64,000 nucleotides of DNA from Prostheceraeus crozeri. Taxonomy: Eukaryota > Platyhelminthes > Polycladida > Euryleptidae. The stretch covers positions 1 to 64,000 of the forward strand of contig CAJQUW010001646.1 of the NCBI GenBank assembly GCA_907163375.1, in the 5' to 3' direction. The notes under the pieces are model-generated. The model worked only from the letters and a program-made list of their open reading frames with translations. It made no database searches and was not told the origin of the DNA. The translations under genes and the position numbers were made by a program. Numbering within the stretch: position 1 is the first letter of the stretch; every line of letters starts with the position of its first letter. Below, in pieces: positions 22,247 to 33,000 of the stretch.

Positions 22247-22372
22247 ATGTGCTTTGAGTGTCGTAGACGTGGTCTTATTAGATACATTTTACTTCTTCGT
22301 TGCCATCATATCATTTGTGTATTTTGTCGTGAAAAGCATCGATGTAATTCTTCATTTTGCAATATGTTATAG
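22247..22372 (+). CDS. 41-residue RING-finger-like protein (left arm)
   Basis: From the ATG at 22247 the frame codes for little more than a zinc module: C2-x2-C5-x13-C19-x-H21-x2-C24-x2-C27-x5-C33-x4-C38. This follows the C3HC4 RING pattern except that the last pair is spaced by four residues instead of two. RING domains bind two zinc ions and often recruit ubiquitin-conjugating enzymes; small RING proteins are common in large DNA viruses. The frame is open upstream to an ATG at 22115 inside the preceding gene, so it could also be the C-terminus of a spliced product. Located 35 nt after the 235-aa gene stop. Confidence 0.55.
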   Translation: MCFECRRRGLIRYILLLRCHHIICVFCREKHRCNSSFCNML

Positions 22373-22423
22373 AACGTTTCCTTAGATATGTAATTTCCGT
22401 TTTAGGCTTCTATCATCATTTTT

Positions 22424-22954
22424 ATGGATTGTGAGGGTGAACCTGTACAGGAGCTCAGTGCTATTGCTATGAACAATTGGTCATATCAGATTGTTAGTGT
22501 CTATCATCAACATGCCAACTGCGATCCCAATGTTGATCAATGGGCGAGAAAACACATTCATGGACTTAATCTGAAATATTTGCAAGACTATGGCTTTTCT
22601 TGTGAGAGTGCTCTTCTTATTGACTTTAAACGATGGTTAGCTACTTTCAATGTTATACGCATCTTTTGTAATAATCCTGGTAAGGAGAGGAAAGTATTTC
22701 CCAATCTAGTCATTAATGATATTTTGCTCCCACCTTGGGATAGTAGAGTGAATCAACACTATCATGAAGTCACGAAACGTTTTAAGGATTTGTGTGTTCC
22801 TATTTTGTCTGTTCGTTGTAGTAGCTACGTTCATAACCAATGCTTCTTTCCTCCTTACCTCAACACTGCCAAAGTCCTATATGGTTATCATTGCTCGCTA
22901 TATGACAGTTACCAGCTGTATCTATTTTATCTGTTTCAAACCATTGATTTGTAA
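22424..22954 (+). CDS. DEDDh 3'-5' exonuclease-like protein, 176 aa or longer (left arm)
   Basis: The start reads MDCEGEPVQELSAIAM. It matches the Exo I block (hydrophobic strand, then D-x-E: D2, E4) of DnaQ-type exonucleases; the codons just upstream (Ile-Ile-Phe) extend that strand after an acceptor-like TTTTAG near 22404, so a short upstream exon is likely. Residues 44-71 (HIHGLNLKYLQDYG, then IDFKRWL) follow the usual HG...L..FxxWL path. HCSLYD at 156-161 fits the H-x4-D of Exo III. The Exo II aspartate is not obvious near FCNNPGKE, so activity is uncertain. Such enzymes trim DNA or RNA 3' ends. Last gene before the central array. Confidence 0.6.
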   Translation: MDCEGEPVQELSAIAMNNWSYQIVSVYHQHANCDPNVDQWARKHIHGLNLKYLQDYGFSCESALLIDFKRWLATFNVIRIFCNNPGKERKVFPNLVINDILLPPWDSRVNQHYHEVTKRFKDLCVPILSVRCSSYVHNQCFFPPYLNTAKVLYGYHCSLYDSYQLYLFYLFQTIDL

Positions 22955-22976
22955 TGCATGCTTGTTACAGTTATTC

Positions 22977-22982
22977 AATAAA
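22977..22982 (+). terminator. Poly(A) signal AATAAA after the exonuclease-like gene (left arm)
   Basis: Canonical AATAAA 22 nt after the stop codon, followed by T/G-rich sequence. Confidence 0.7.
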
Positions 22983-23099
22983 TGTTATTATGCGAAGAGT
23001 TGTTGTTGTTATCATGCGACGGATGGGTTAGATGAAGGGTGATCATATCTTTTTCAAAGGACTGTGGAACATTGATTTCCATGATGAGGATTTAAACAG

Positions 23100-25780
23100 T
23101 TAGATTTGATGACGAATAAGATTTACTAGTTTGCAATTTAGACTAAGCGTTCTATTATTTGTAAATGAAAGATATAGTTTCAATAGTTTACACGTTAAAA
23201 ATAAAGTTTCAATAGTGTGTATGTTAAGAATAAAGTTCTATCTGTTTGTATGTTAGAAATAAAATGAAGTTTCATCAGTTTACAAGTTAAGAATAAAGTT
23301 TTATCTGTTTGTATGTTAGAAATAAAACAAAGTTTCAACCGTTAACAAGTTAAAAATAAAGTTTCAATAGTTTACAAGTTAAAACTAATGTTTCAATAGT
23401 GCGTATGTTAAGAATAAAGTTTTATCTGTTTCTATGTTAGAAATAAAATGAAGCTTCACCAGTTTACAAGTTAATAATAAAGTTTTATCTGTTTGTATGT
23501 TAGACATAAAATAAAGTTTTAGCTGTTTGTATGTTAAAAATAAAATAAAGTTTCAACCGTTTACAAGTTAAAAATAAAGTTTCAACATTGTGTACGTTAA
23601 GAATAAAGTTCTATCTGTTTATATGTTAGAAATAAAAATGAAGGTTCACCAGTTTACAAGTTAAGAATAAAGTTTTATCTGCTTGTATGTCAGAAATGAA
23701 ATAAAGTTTCACCAGTTTACAAGTTAAAAAATAAAGTTTCAATAGTGTGTACGTTAGAAATAAAGTTTCAATAGTGTGTATGTTAAGAATAAAGTTTTAT
23801 CTGTTTGTATGTTAGAATTAAAAAACCGGTTTCAACCGTATACAAGTTAAAAATAAAGTTTCAATAGTTAACACGTTAAAAATAAAGTTTCAATAGTGTG
23901 TATGTTAAGAATAAAGTTCTATCTGCTTCTATGTTAGAAATAAAATGAAGTTTCATCAGTTTACAAGTTAATAATAAAGTTTTATCTGTTTGTATGTTAG
24001 ACATAAAACAAAGTTTCAACCGTTAACAGGTTAAAAATAAAGTTTCAGATTAAAATAAAGTTTCAATAGTGTGTATGATGGAAATAAAGTTTAAGCGCTT
24101 TGTGCGTTAAAAATAAAGTTTCAACATTGTGTACGTTAAGAATAAAGTTCTATCTGTTTATATGTTAGAAATAAAAATGAAGGTTCACCAGTTTACAAGT
24201 TAAGAATAAAGTTTTATCTGCTTGTATGTCAGAAATGAAATAAAGTTTCACCAGTTTAAAAGTTAAGAATAAAGTTTCAATAGTGTGTATGATAAGAATA
24301 TAGTTCTATCTGTTTATATGTTAGAAATAAAATGAAGTTTCGCCAGTTTACAAGTTAAGAATAAATTTTATCTGCTTGTATGTTAGAATTAAAAACAAAG
24401 TATCAACCATTTACAGGTTAAAAATAAAGTTTCAATAGTTAACACGTTAAAAATAAAGTTTCAATAGTGTGTATGTTAAGAATAAAGTTCTATCTGTTTC
24501 TATGTTAGAAATAAAATGAAGGTTCATCAGTTTACAAGTTAAGAATAAAGTTTTATCTGTTTGTATGTTAGAAATAAAACAAAGTTTCAACCGTTAACAA
24601 GTTAAAAATAAAGTTTCAATAGTTTGCAAGTTAAAACTAATGTTTCAATAGTGCGTATGTTAAGAATAAAGTTTTATCTGTTTCTATGTTAGAAATAAAA
24701 TGAAGCTTCACCAGTTTACAAGTTAAGAATAAAGTTTTATCAGCTTGTATGTTAGAAATAAAATGAAGTTTCACCAGTTTACAATTTAAAAATAAAGTTT
24801 CAATAGTGTGTACGTTAGAAATAAAGTTTCAACGGTTTACAAGTTAAAAATAAAGTTTCAACAGTGTCTACGTTAGAAATAAAGTTTTATCTGTTTGTAA
24901 AGTACGATCGTAGGATTTACTAGTTTGCAAGTTAGACTCAGCATTCTACTAGTTGTAAATGAAAATATCGTTTCAACAGTTTACAGATTAAAATAAACTT
25001 TCAACAGTGTGTACGTTAGAAATAAAGTTTTAGCTGTTTATATGTTAGAAACAAAATAAAGTTTCAACAGTTTACAAGTTGAAAAATAAAGTTTCAACAG
25101 TGTGTACGTTAGAAATAAATGAAAGTAAGAACTTCATCGTATGAGTATTCAAAGCATGTTTTGTAAATCAAATGTGTGTAGTCCTGACATGATAGAATCG
25201 CGTTAGAAATAAAGTTTCAGCCGTTTACAAGTTAAAAATAAAGTTTCAACGGTGTGTACGTTAGAAATAAAGTTTTAGCTGTTTATATGTTAGAAACAAA
25301 ATAAAGTTTCAACAGTTTACAAGTTGAAAATAAAGTTTCAACAGTGTGTACGTTAGAAATAAATGAAAGTAAGAACTTCATCGTATGAGTATTCAAAGAA
25401 TGTTTTGTAAATCAAATGTGTGTAGTCCTGACATGATAGAATCGCGTTAGAAATAAAGTTTCAGCCGTTTACAAGTTAAAAATAAAGTTTCAACAGTGTG
25501 TACGTTAGAAATAAAGTTTTAGCTGTTTATATGTTTGAAACAAAATAAAGTTTCAACAGTTTACAGATTAAAATAAACTTTCAACAGTGTGTACGTTAGA
25601 AATAAAGTTTTAGCTGTTTATATGTTAGAAACAAAATAAAGTTTCAACAGTTTACAAGTTGAAAATAAAGTTTCAACAGTGTGTACGTTAGAAATAAATG
25701 AAAGTAAGAACTTCATCGTATGAGTATTCAAAGCATGTTTTGTAAATCAAATGTGTGTAGTCCTGACATGATAGAATTAA
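23100..25780. repeat. Inner AATAAA-rich tandem array, left arm
   Basis: About 2.7 kb of imperfect 30-45-bp units of two alternating kinds, GTTTCAACCGTTTACAAGTT and GTTTTATCTGTTTGTATGTT, each usually followed by AAAAATAAA or AGAAATAAA. Near the centre a longer unit carrying TGAGTATTCAAAGCATG occurs three times (about 25125, 25370, 25695). Almost every unit supplies an AATAAA on the strand transcribed by the adjacent genes. No gene. Confidence 0.9.
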
Positions 25781-25781
25781 G

Positions 25782-25803
25782 CTTGACAAACGCGTTTGTC
25801 AAG
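25782..25803. repeat. Centre of symmetry with a 22-bp perfect palindrome
   Basis: A perfect 22-bp palindrome with ACGCGT in the middle marks the joint of the two arms. Just outside it the arms differ: AATTAAG on the left against a longer TTCATTTGATT on the right, before both resume at ATTCTATCATG or its complement. The element's terminal motif AGTAGTAAG is absent here, so the arms are not joined end to end at their termini. Confidence 0.85.
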
Positions 25804-25805
25804 TT

Positions 25806-28080
25806 CATTTGATTCTATCATGTCAGGACTACACACATTTGATTTACAAAACATGCTTTGAATACTCATACGATGAAGTTCTTACTTTCATTTATTTCTA
25901 ACGTACACACTGTTGAAACTTTATTTTCAACTTGTAAACTGTTGAAACTTTATTTTGTTTCTAACATATAAACAGCTAAAACTTTATTTCCAACGTACAC
26001 ACCGTTGAAACTTTATTTTTAACTTGTATACGGCTGAAACTTTATTTCTAACGCGATTCTATCATGTCAGGACTACACACATTTGATTTACAAAACATGC
26101 TTTGAATACTCATACGATGAAGTTCTTACTTTCATTTATTTCTAACGTACACACTGTTGAATTTTATTTTTCAACTTGTAAACTGTTGAAACTTTATTTT
26201 GTTTCTAACATATAAACAGCTAAAACTTTATTTCTAACGTACACACTGTTGAAAGTTTATTTTAATCTGTAAACTGTTGAAACGATATTTTCATTTACAA
26301 CTAGTAGAATGCTGAGTCTAACTTGCAAACTAGTAAATCCTACGATCGTACTTTACAAACAGATAAAACTTTATTTCTAACGTAGACACTGTTGAAACTT
26401 TATTTTTAAATTATAAACTGGTGAAACTTCATTTTATTTCTAACATACAAGCTGATAAAACTTTATTCTTAACTTGTAAACTGGTGAAGCTTCATTTTAT
26501 TTCTAACATAGAAACAGATAAAACTTTATTCTTAACATACGCACTATTGAAACATTAGTTTTAACTTGCAAACTATTGAAACTTTATTTTTAACTTGTTA
26601 ACGGTTGAAACTTTGTTTTATTTCTAACATACAAACAGATAAAACTTTATTCTTAACTTGTAAACTGATGAACCTTCATTTTATTTCTAACATAGAAACA
26701 GATAGAACTTTATTCTTAACATACACACTATTGAAACTTTATTTTTAACGTGTTAACTATTGAAACTTTATTTTTAACCTGTAAACGGTTGAAACTTTGT
26801 TTTTAATTCTAACATACAAGCAGATAAAATTTATTCTTAACTTGTAAACTGGCGAAACTTCATTTTATTTCTAACATATAAACAGATAGAACTATATTCT
26901 TATCATACACACTATTGAAACTTTATTCTTAACTTTTAAACTGGTGAAACTTTATTTCATTTCTGACATACAAGCAGATAAAACTTTATTCTTAACTTGT
27001 AAACTGGTGAACCTTCATTTTTATTTCTAACATATAAACAGATAGAACTTTATTCTTAACGTACACAATGTTGAAACTTTATTTTTAACGCGCAAAGCGC
27101 TTAAACTTTATTTCCATCATACACACTATTGAAACTTTATTTTAATCTGAAACTTTATTTTTAACTTGTTAACGGTTGAAACTTTGTTTTATGTCTAACA
27201 TACAAACAGATAAAACTTTATTATTAACTTGTAAACTGATGAAACTTCATTTTATTTCTAACATAGAAGCAGATAGAACTTTATTCTTAACATACACACT
27301 ATTGAAACTTTATTTTTAACGTGTTAACTATTGAAACTTTATTTTTAACTTGTATACGGTTGAAACCGGTTTTTTAATTCTAACATACAAACAGATAAAA
27401 CTTTATTCTTAACATACACACTATTGAAACTTTATTTCTAACGTACACACTATTGAAACTTTATTTTTTAACTTGTAAACTGGTGAAACTTTATTTCATT
27501 TCTGACATACAAGCAGATAAAACTTTATTCTTAACTTGTAAACTGGTGAACCTTCATTTTTATTTCTAACATATAAACAGATAGAACTTTATTCTTAACG
27601 TACACAATGTTGAAACTTTATTTTTAACTTGTAAACGGTTGAAACTTTATTTTATTTTTAACATACAAACAGCTAAAACTTTATTTTATGTCTAACATAC
27701 AAACAGATAAAACTTTATTATTAACTTGTAAACTGGTGAAGCTTCATTTTATTTCTAACATAGAAACAGATAAAACTTTATTCTTAACATACGCACTATT
27801 GAAACATTAGTTTTAACTTGTAAACTATTGAAACTTTATTTTTAACTTGTTAACGGTTGAAACTTTGTTTTATTTCTAACATACAAACAGATAAAACTTT
27901 ATTCTTAACTTGTAAACTGATGAAACTTCATTTTATTTCTAACATACAAACAGATAGAACTTTATTCTTAACATACACACTATTGAAACTTTATTTTTAA
28001 CGTGTAAACTATTGAAACTATATCTTTCATTTACAAATAATAGAACGCTTAGTCTAAATTGCAAACTAGTAAATCTTATT
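25806..28080. repeat. Inner AATAAA-rich tandem array, right arm
   Basis: Mirror of the left array, read as TTTATT on this strand, about 390 bp shorter. The long unit with the AAAGCATG word occurs twice here against three times on the left. Confidence 0.9.
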
Positions 28081-28212
28081 CGTCATCAAATCTAACTGTT
28101 TAAATCCTCATCATGGAAATCAATGTTCCACAGTCCTTTGAAAAAGATATGATCACCCTTCATCTAACCCATCCGTCGCATGATAACAACAACAACTCTT
28201 CGCATAATAACA

Positions 28213-28218
28213 TTTATT
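28213..28218 (-). terminator. Poly(A) signal after the exonuclease-like gene (right arm)
   Basis: TTTATT on the plus strand, i.e. AATAAA, 22 nt after the stop of the right-arm gene. Confidence 0.7.
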
Positions 28219-28240
28219 GAATAACTGTAACAAGCATGCA

Positions 28241-28771
28241 TTACAAATCAATGGTTTGAAACAGATAAAATAGATACAGCTGGTAACTGTCATATAGCGA
28301 GCAATGATAACCATATAGGACTTTGGCAGTGTTGAGGTAAGGAGGAAAGAAGCATTGGTTATGAACGTAGCTACTACAACGAACAGACAAAATAGGAACA
28401 CACAAATCCTTAAAACGTTTCGTGACTTCATGATAGTGTTGATTCACTCTACTATCCCAAGGTGGGAGCAAAATATCATTAATGACTAGATTGGGAAATA
28501 CTTTCCTCTCCTTACCAGGATTATTACAAAAGATGCGTATAACATTGAAAGTAGCTAACCATCGTTTAAAGTCAATAAGAAGAGCACTCTCACAAGAAAA
28601 GCCATAGTCTTGCAAATATTTCAGATTAAGTCCATGAATGTGTTTTCTCGCCCATTGATCAACATTGGGATCGCAGTTGGCATGTTGATGATAGACACTA
28701 ACAATCTGATATGACCAATTGTTCATAGCAATAGCACTGAGCTCCTGTACAGGTTCACCCTCACAATCCAT
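28241..28771 (-). CDS. DEDDh exonuclease-like protein (right arm copy)
   Basis: Identical in translation to the left-arm frame at 22424-22954: D-x-E at residues 2-4 and H156-x4-D161, with the Exo II acidic residue unclear. The same acceptor-like TTTTAG lies just upstream, so the true N-terminus may include a short extra exon. Confidence 0.6.
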   Translation of the reverse strand: MDCEGEPVQELSAIAMNNWSYQIVSVYHQHANCDPNVDQWARKHIHGLNLKYLQDYGFSCESALLIDFKRWLATFNVIRIFCNNPGKERKVFPNLVINDILLPPWDSRVNQHYHEVTKRFKDLCVPILSVRCSSYVHNQCFFPPYLNTAKVLYGYHCSLYDSYQLYLFYLFQTIDL

Positions 28772-28822
28772 AAAAATGATGATAGAAGCCTAAAACGGAA
28801 ATTACATATCTAAGGAAACGTT

Positions 28823-28948
28823 CTATAACATATTGCAAAATGAAGAATTACATCGATGCTTTTCACGACAAAATACACAAATGATATGATGGCAACGAAG
28901 AAGTAAAATGTATCTAATAAGACCACGTCTACGACACTCAAAGCACAT
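28823..28948 (-). CDS. RING-like 41-residue protein (right arm copy)
   Basis: Same Cys/His spacing as the left copy. An open frame extends upstream to 29080 within the preceding gene. Confidence 0.55.
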   Translation of the reverse strand: MCFECRRRGLIRYILLLRCHHIICVFCREKHRCNSSFCNML

Positions 28949-28982
28949 AAGCGAATTGTCATAGGGTAGAGTTAGGAAAGGA

Positions 28983-29757
28983 CTAGTAATTCTCCTTCTT
29001 TGATTTGCGTTTTGATGCAGCATTCTTCTCCGACTTGCGCTTCGTACCACTGCTGTTAAGGATTTCGTCAATAATGTCATCTACGCTGGGTGGCTTTGGA
29101 ATATATAGGATGGATTCAGTGTATATCGAGAGAGAGGCTATTTTGTTATCCTTGTGCTGAGCATAATATAGTCCATTCACTTTGAAAATGATATCCCAAG
29201 TACCTTCTCCGAGCTCATCACATCTGATGGGTATTGATTGATCTCCATCCTTTTTATAGTAACTACACCAATGTGATAATGGTAGGCAAATTTGATTGCC
29301 ATCCCAAATCTTTCTATAGGGAGTATCCTTTTCATCTCTCGCCTTCCACTCTTGAGCAAGAGGAGTAGGAATGTCCATATTTAATGTCACGTACTCTTCA
29401 ATAATGTCAAGTTGGTGGCGAATGTACGGACTCACGGGGATGAGTATGTAATCCCCATACTGATTGCTCAATATCTTCACATCAGTGGAAGGGAGCATTC
29501 CCGTTCGCAGTACTACGCTGTGATCCTCATGACGCAAGACTTGTTTAAATTTACGCTGTAGCGGTGTAGGATTATGTACCTTTGTTGTTTCTTCCACTGG
29601 TCTCAGCTGTAGATGATCTGATTGTAGCGAACCTTGTAACGTCTGACCACCATTTTGTCCTGTCAGTGTAGTAGATGTAGAAGATGCCTGAAAATAAAAA
29701 AGATTCTATCAAGTTTACGTTCAAGGGAGGAGAGGGAGGAAAGTAGCGACTTACCAT
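28983..29757 (-). CDS. 235-aa protein with basic tail (right arm copy)
   Basis: Exon 1 is the ATG alone at 29755-29757 and exon 2 is 29687-28983. The 67-nt intron is bounded by GTAAGT and TTTCAG as in the left arm. Translation identical to the left copy. Confidence 0.75.
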
Positions 29758-29853
29758 TTTAGTTGGATAATATAACAGGGATGTAGAGAGAGAATGTGCG
29801 TCCGTCACTTGTACGATTCAACGATGGAATGATTCTCAGTGTGGAAGGCTCTC

Positions 29854-29861
29854 TATTTATA
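29854..29861 (-). promoter_or_regulatory. TATA box of the 235-aa gene (right arm)
   Basis: Mirror of 21334-21341 (TATAAATA on the minus strand). Confidence 0.6.
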
Positions 29862-29950
29862 AAGGAATGCTTGATTCTCATTAGACAACAATCCTCATTG
29901 GAGAATAGAATCAAGTTGATTCCCACTCTCACCGATGCTTCATTCGCCCG

Positions 29951-30382
29951 CTAGCGCTCATCGTCTCCTTTCACCGTCTCGACTAAAGCTCTATTGTATT
30001 CTTCCGTTGATAGGTGTAGTAAAACACGGGTGGGCAAATGTGTGTCGTCGCGCCATTGATAATAATACTCCAACAGTAGGCGACCATGCTTGAATACGCG
30101 CCTTGGATATTTCAGCAAAGTCTCATCAATCAATTTCCTACTTTGAGCCACACTCATGAATACAATGTGGCAGACAAGCTCGTTGTGGGGGAGGGTGTGG
30201 GCATACACCAATGGTTGAATGTAGGTCGTAAGCATATCATCATTCATCATGAGTTGGAAGCCTATCACTGAAGGTAGCTCGACATACGCCCTTAGAGTCA
30301 CCTAAACAATGTCCTCCATGCTCTGGGAAACTACCTGCGCCATCGGCTGAATCGCTCCTCTCGTCGTCAAAAGAATGTACAT
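29951..30382 (-). CDS. Small unknown protein with in-frame TAG or mini-intron (right arm copy)
   Basis: The same TAG after 26 codons and the same possible 33-nt intron as the left copy. Three substitutions distinguish it from the left: Val for Met in the ELPSMIGF segment, Arg for His before VLLHLS, and Thr for Met before EEYN. These changes show the arms have begun to diverge. Confidence 0.55.
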
Positions 30383-30419
30383 AGCTCATGCACTCCAACT
30401 CTCTCAGTGCTGTAGGCGT

Positions 30420-30427
30420 ATTTTATA
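30420..30427 (-). promoter_or_regulatory. TATA box of the 116-residue gene (right arm)
   Basis: TATAAAAT on the minus strand, mirror of 20768-20775. Confidence 0.6.
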
Positions 30428-30664
30428 CCACCCACCCCTACGCTCCTCTGGTGTTAACTTTCGTTTAGCAAAAAGTCGTCATGAAATTTCAACGACGGAG
30501 TAAAAGTTTGAGATGATACACTCCTGGCAAACTAACTCATGAAGTAGCTTTGCTGTGATACATTTCTATCTGTAAACATATGGTAATGTTAAAGTGAATC
30601 TAAAACTTTTCAGCTTATTAATTGTTCATCGTTGCATCAACGCTTTAACTCGTGAACAGTTATA

Positions 30665-30958
30665 ATTTTATTTTAATTTACACTTAGTCTAACTTGTAAA
30701 CTAGTAAATCTTGCGATCTTATTTTTACAAACAGTTATACCTTAATTTCTAACATACACACTATTGAAACTTTATTTCTAACTTGTAAACTCTTGAAACT
30801 TTATTTTGATATACAAACAGCTAAAACTTTATTTCTAACGTATACACCATTGAAACTTTATTTTGATATACAAACAGCTAAACCTTTATTTCTAACGTAT
30901 ACACCATTGAAACTTTATTTTTTAACTTGTAAACTGGTGAAACTATATCTTTCATTTA
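30665..30958. repeat. Short AATAAA repeat block (right arm, outer side of gene cluster)
   Basis: Mirror of 20150-20530, shorter by one 86-bp multiple. Confidence 0.85.
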
Positions 30959-31328
30959 CAAATAGTAGCACGCTTAGTCTAACTTGTAAATCTTAAAACA
31001 TTTCATATGGACGATGATGATAGATGAAATAGTGTCAAATAAAATTAAGATAGCTTACACTTCTGATACAGGGATAGCAATCGACTGCGATCCATGTGTA
31101 AAGAGCTTGTTAGACTACGGATGGGCTTAAGTGGATGATTTAACCATGTATACTTTTTCATTTGGAAATAGTAGCACGCTTAGTCTAACTTGTAAATCTT
31201 AAAACATTTCATATGGACGATGATGATGATAGATGAAATAGTGTCAAATAAAATTAAGATAGCTTACACTTCTGATACAGGGATAGCAATCGACTGCGAT
31301 CCATGTGTAAAGAGCTTGTTAGACTACG
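30959..31328. repeat. 209-bp tandem duplication (right arm)
   Basis: Mirror of 19781-20150. Both copies are present, so the duplication predates arm inversion or was copied with it. Confidence 0.8.
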
Positions 31329-31441
31329 GAAGAGAGAAGTGTGTTATGTTGCGTGTGGCGCATGAATGTCCTCCCATTTCATTCCATTCATCAATTCGTC
31401 TCATTGATAGAGACAGGTAGAACTCATGGTTCTCATAACGT

Positions 31442-31927
31442 ATGCAATGGAAAGTTTTAGGCAACCTTCGACAGTTGGCTAAATGTCGCCCTGGCGCGAA
31501 TGCATACTACGTTGAGACAGAGGCAATCACTTGCAAACATGACGCAGAGAGGTTTAACAAGATTGACCATTGCCGAATGTCCCTTGCGGTATACATAGCT
31601 ACGGGTTTCACCGCCGCCCTTTACAGGAACGCCCGTCGAAAGGAAGTATTACACCGAACTTCATTTGCAACGTTCAAGTTGACTGATAGCAGATTCAACT
31701 TAATGATAGTATTCGCCAGTCCGAAGACTGCCCAGGGCAAACCGCGTGGAGGTTCTATCATGTCTTGCCCCATGGTGGCCCTTAAGAGAGCCGGTGGTTC
31801 GTTCTCGGGGTGTGTGGTAGGGACTCAGGCTTGCTGTTTCGACTGCGGCTCCGGCAACGGGGCGGGTGGTCGCTTCTCTTGGATGTCTGTAAAGAAAGAA
31901 GTAGTGAGTTATCATCTTACATTTTAA
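31442..31927 (+). CDS. Hypothetical 161-codon frame (right arm copy)
   Basis: Identical in translation to the minus-strand frame at 19182-19667, including its overlap with the opposite coiled-coil gene's second exon and intron. Same doubts apply. Confidence 0.35.
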   Translation: MQWKVLGNLRQLAKCRPGANAYYVETEAITCKHDAERFNKIDHCRMSLAVYIATGFTAALYRNARRKEVLHRTSFATFKLTDSRFNLMIVFASPKTAQGKPRGGSIMSCPMVALKRAGGSFSGCVVGTQACCFDCGSGNGAGGRFSWMSVKKEVVSYHLTF

Positions 31928-33000
31928 TTTAGTCATTTTTACTTACAGATCTTCTCGGACGCTTCCTCATAAAGGAAATTCGAGATCGGATCACGATGAT
32001 CGAAGGTGAAGTGTAGACACTCCACCCCTTTCTTCACCCGAGAGTAGCATTTCTCCCCTCTTCCACGCTCGTACAAGAGAGGAGTTTCTGCTACTCTCCC
32101 CTTTCTAATAGGGATGTGCAGACGACTGGAACGCAACCTTCGATCGCGATCCACCAGCTGCGCCGAACGGTGCAGCTCGTGGTTCGTCTCGACCACCTTA
32201 GTCATCTGCACACGGAGTCTCTCCACTTCCTCCTTCAACCTTCGTATCTCCTTCTCCCTACTTTCCCTCTCTGCTAGTAAAGCCTCTTCTCTGGCTTTCC
32301 CCTCGAGAGTCTTGAGCCTCTCCTGCTCCAACTCGCCATCCCGCTCGCTTAATCTCTCCTTCACCTTCTTCATCTCTCCGGTCACATTCTTTAGGTCCTC
32401 ATACTTTGCCTTGTATGAGAAGGCCTCCTCCTTCAACTTCTCCACCTCTTTCTTTAGTCTATCCCGTTCGGTGATCACCGGCGGGCGCTTGACAAAATTG
32501 CGACATTGTGTTGCAATTCCACTCGCAGTTACGGCTGTAGGGGTCTCGCGATCGAGGTCGACGTCCTCGATAAGTTGCGACTGTAGCTCTCCCTCCTCCT
32601 CCTCCTCACTATCGCTGCTGGTCAGCGAGCTCTCGCTACTAAGTGAGGATATAGCGGCAATCGCTTCAATGGCGGATTGTAGCTCAGTGGCCTCAGTGGT
32701 GAAGAGTGAAGTCCGTTCTTGCTCGTTGGCAGATTGTAGCTCCAAAGAACGGAGCTCAGTGGCGAAGAGTGAACTCCGTTCTTCTTCGCCTACTTCGCCT
32801 GTTTGACACTCGCTGTGTTGTGAGTGCCAATCCTCCAGCCGCTCACTTAAGCGACTGACTTTGTGGGCTCCGCAATAGTAGCGAGCGACCCCTATCTGTT
32901 TCTTGTTAGTGCAAGCGTGCTTCTTGAAGGCGTCAGCTCGGAATACCTTCCGGCATTGACACAGTTTGAAACTGGTCTTCATATTATTGTATTTCGGCAT
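31825..33000 (-). CDS. Zinc-finger/coiled-coil protein, two coding exons (right arm copy)
   Basis: Exon 1 is 33000-31947 and exon 2 is 31886-31825, with the same 60-nt intron. It differs from the left copy by Leu for Phe at residue 99. The 5' intron reaches a leader exon ending near 34039. Confidence 0.8.

Larger units (their letters stand above)
15839..25792 (+). repeat. Left arm of the giant palindrome
   Basis: Order from the outside: terminus and C-run region with GGCGCGCC, two-step 325-bp satellite, TATA promoter, long 5' intron, coiled-coil gene, AT-rich repeat, a cluster of four small genes, then 2.7 kb of AATAAA-rich tandem repeats up to the centre. Relative to the right arm it lacks about 650 bp (two satellite units) outside, has 86 bp extra near 20330-20415, and about 390 bp extra in the inner array. 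Confidence 0.92.

Noticed and set aside
23100-25780. CRISPR-like or telomeric array
   Set aside because: Units have no unique spacers and do not resemble telomere repeats; this is an animal genome with ordinary AT-rich tandem repeats.
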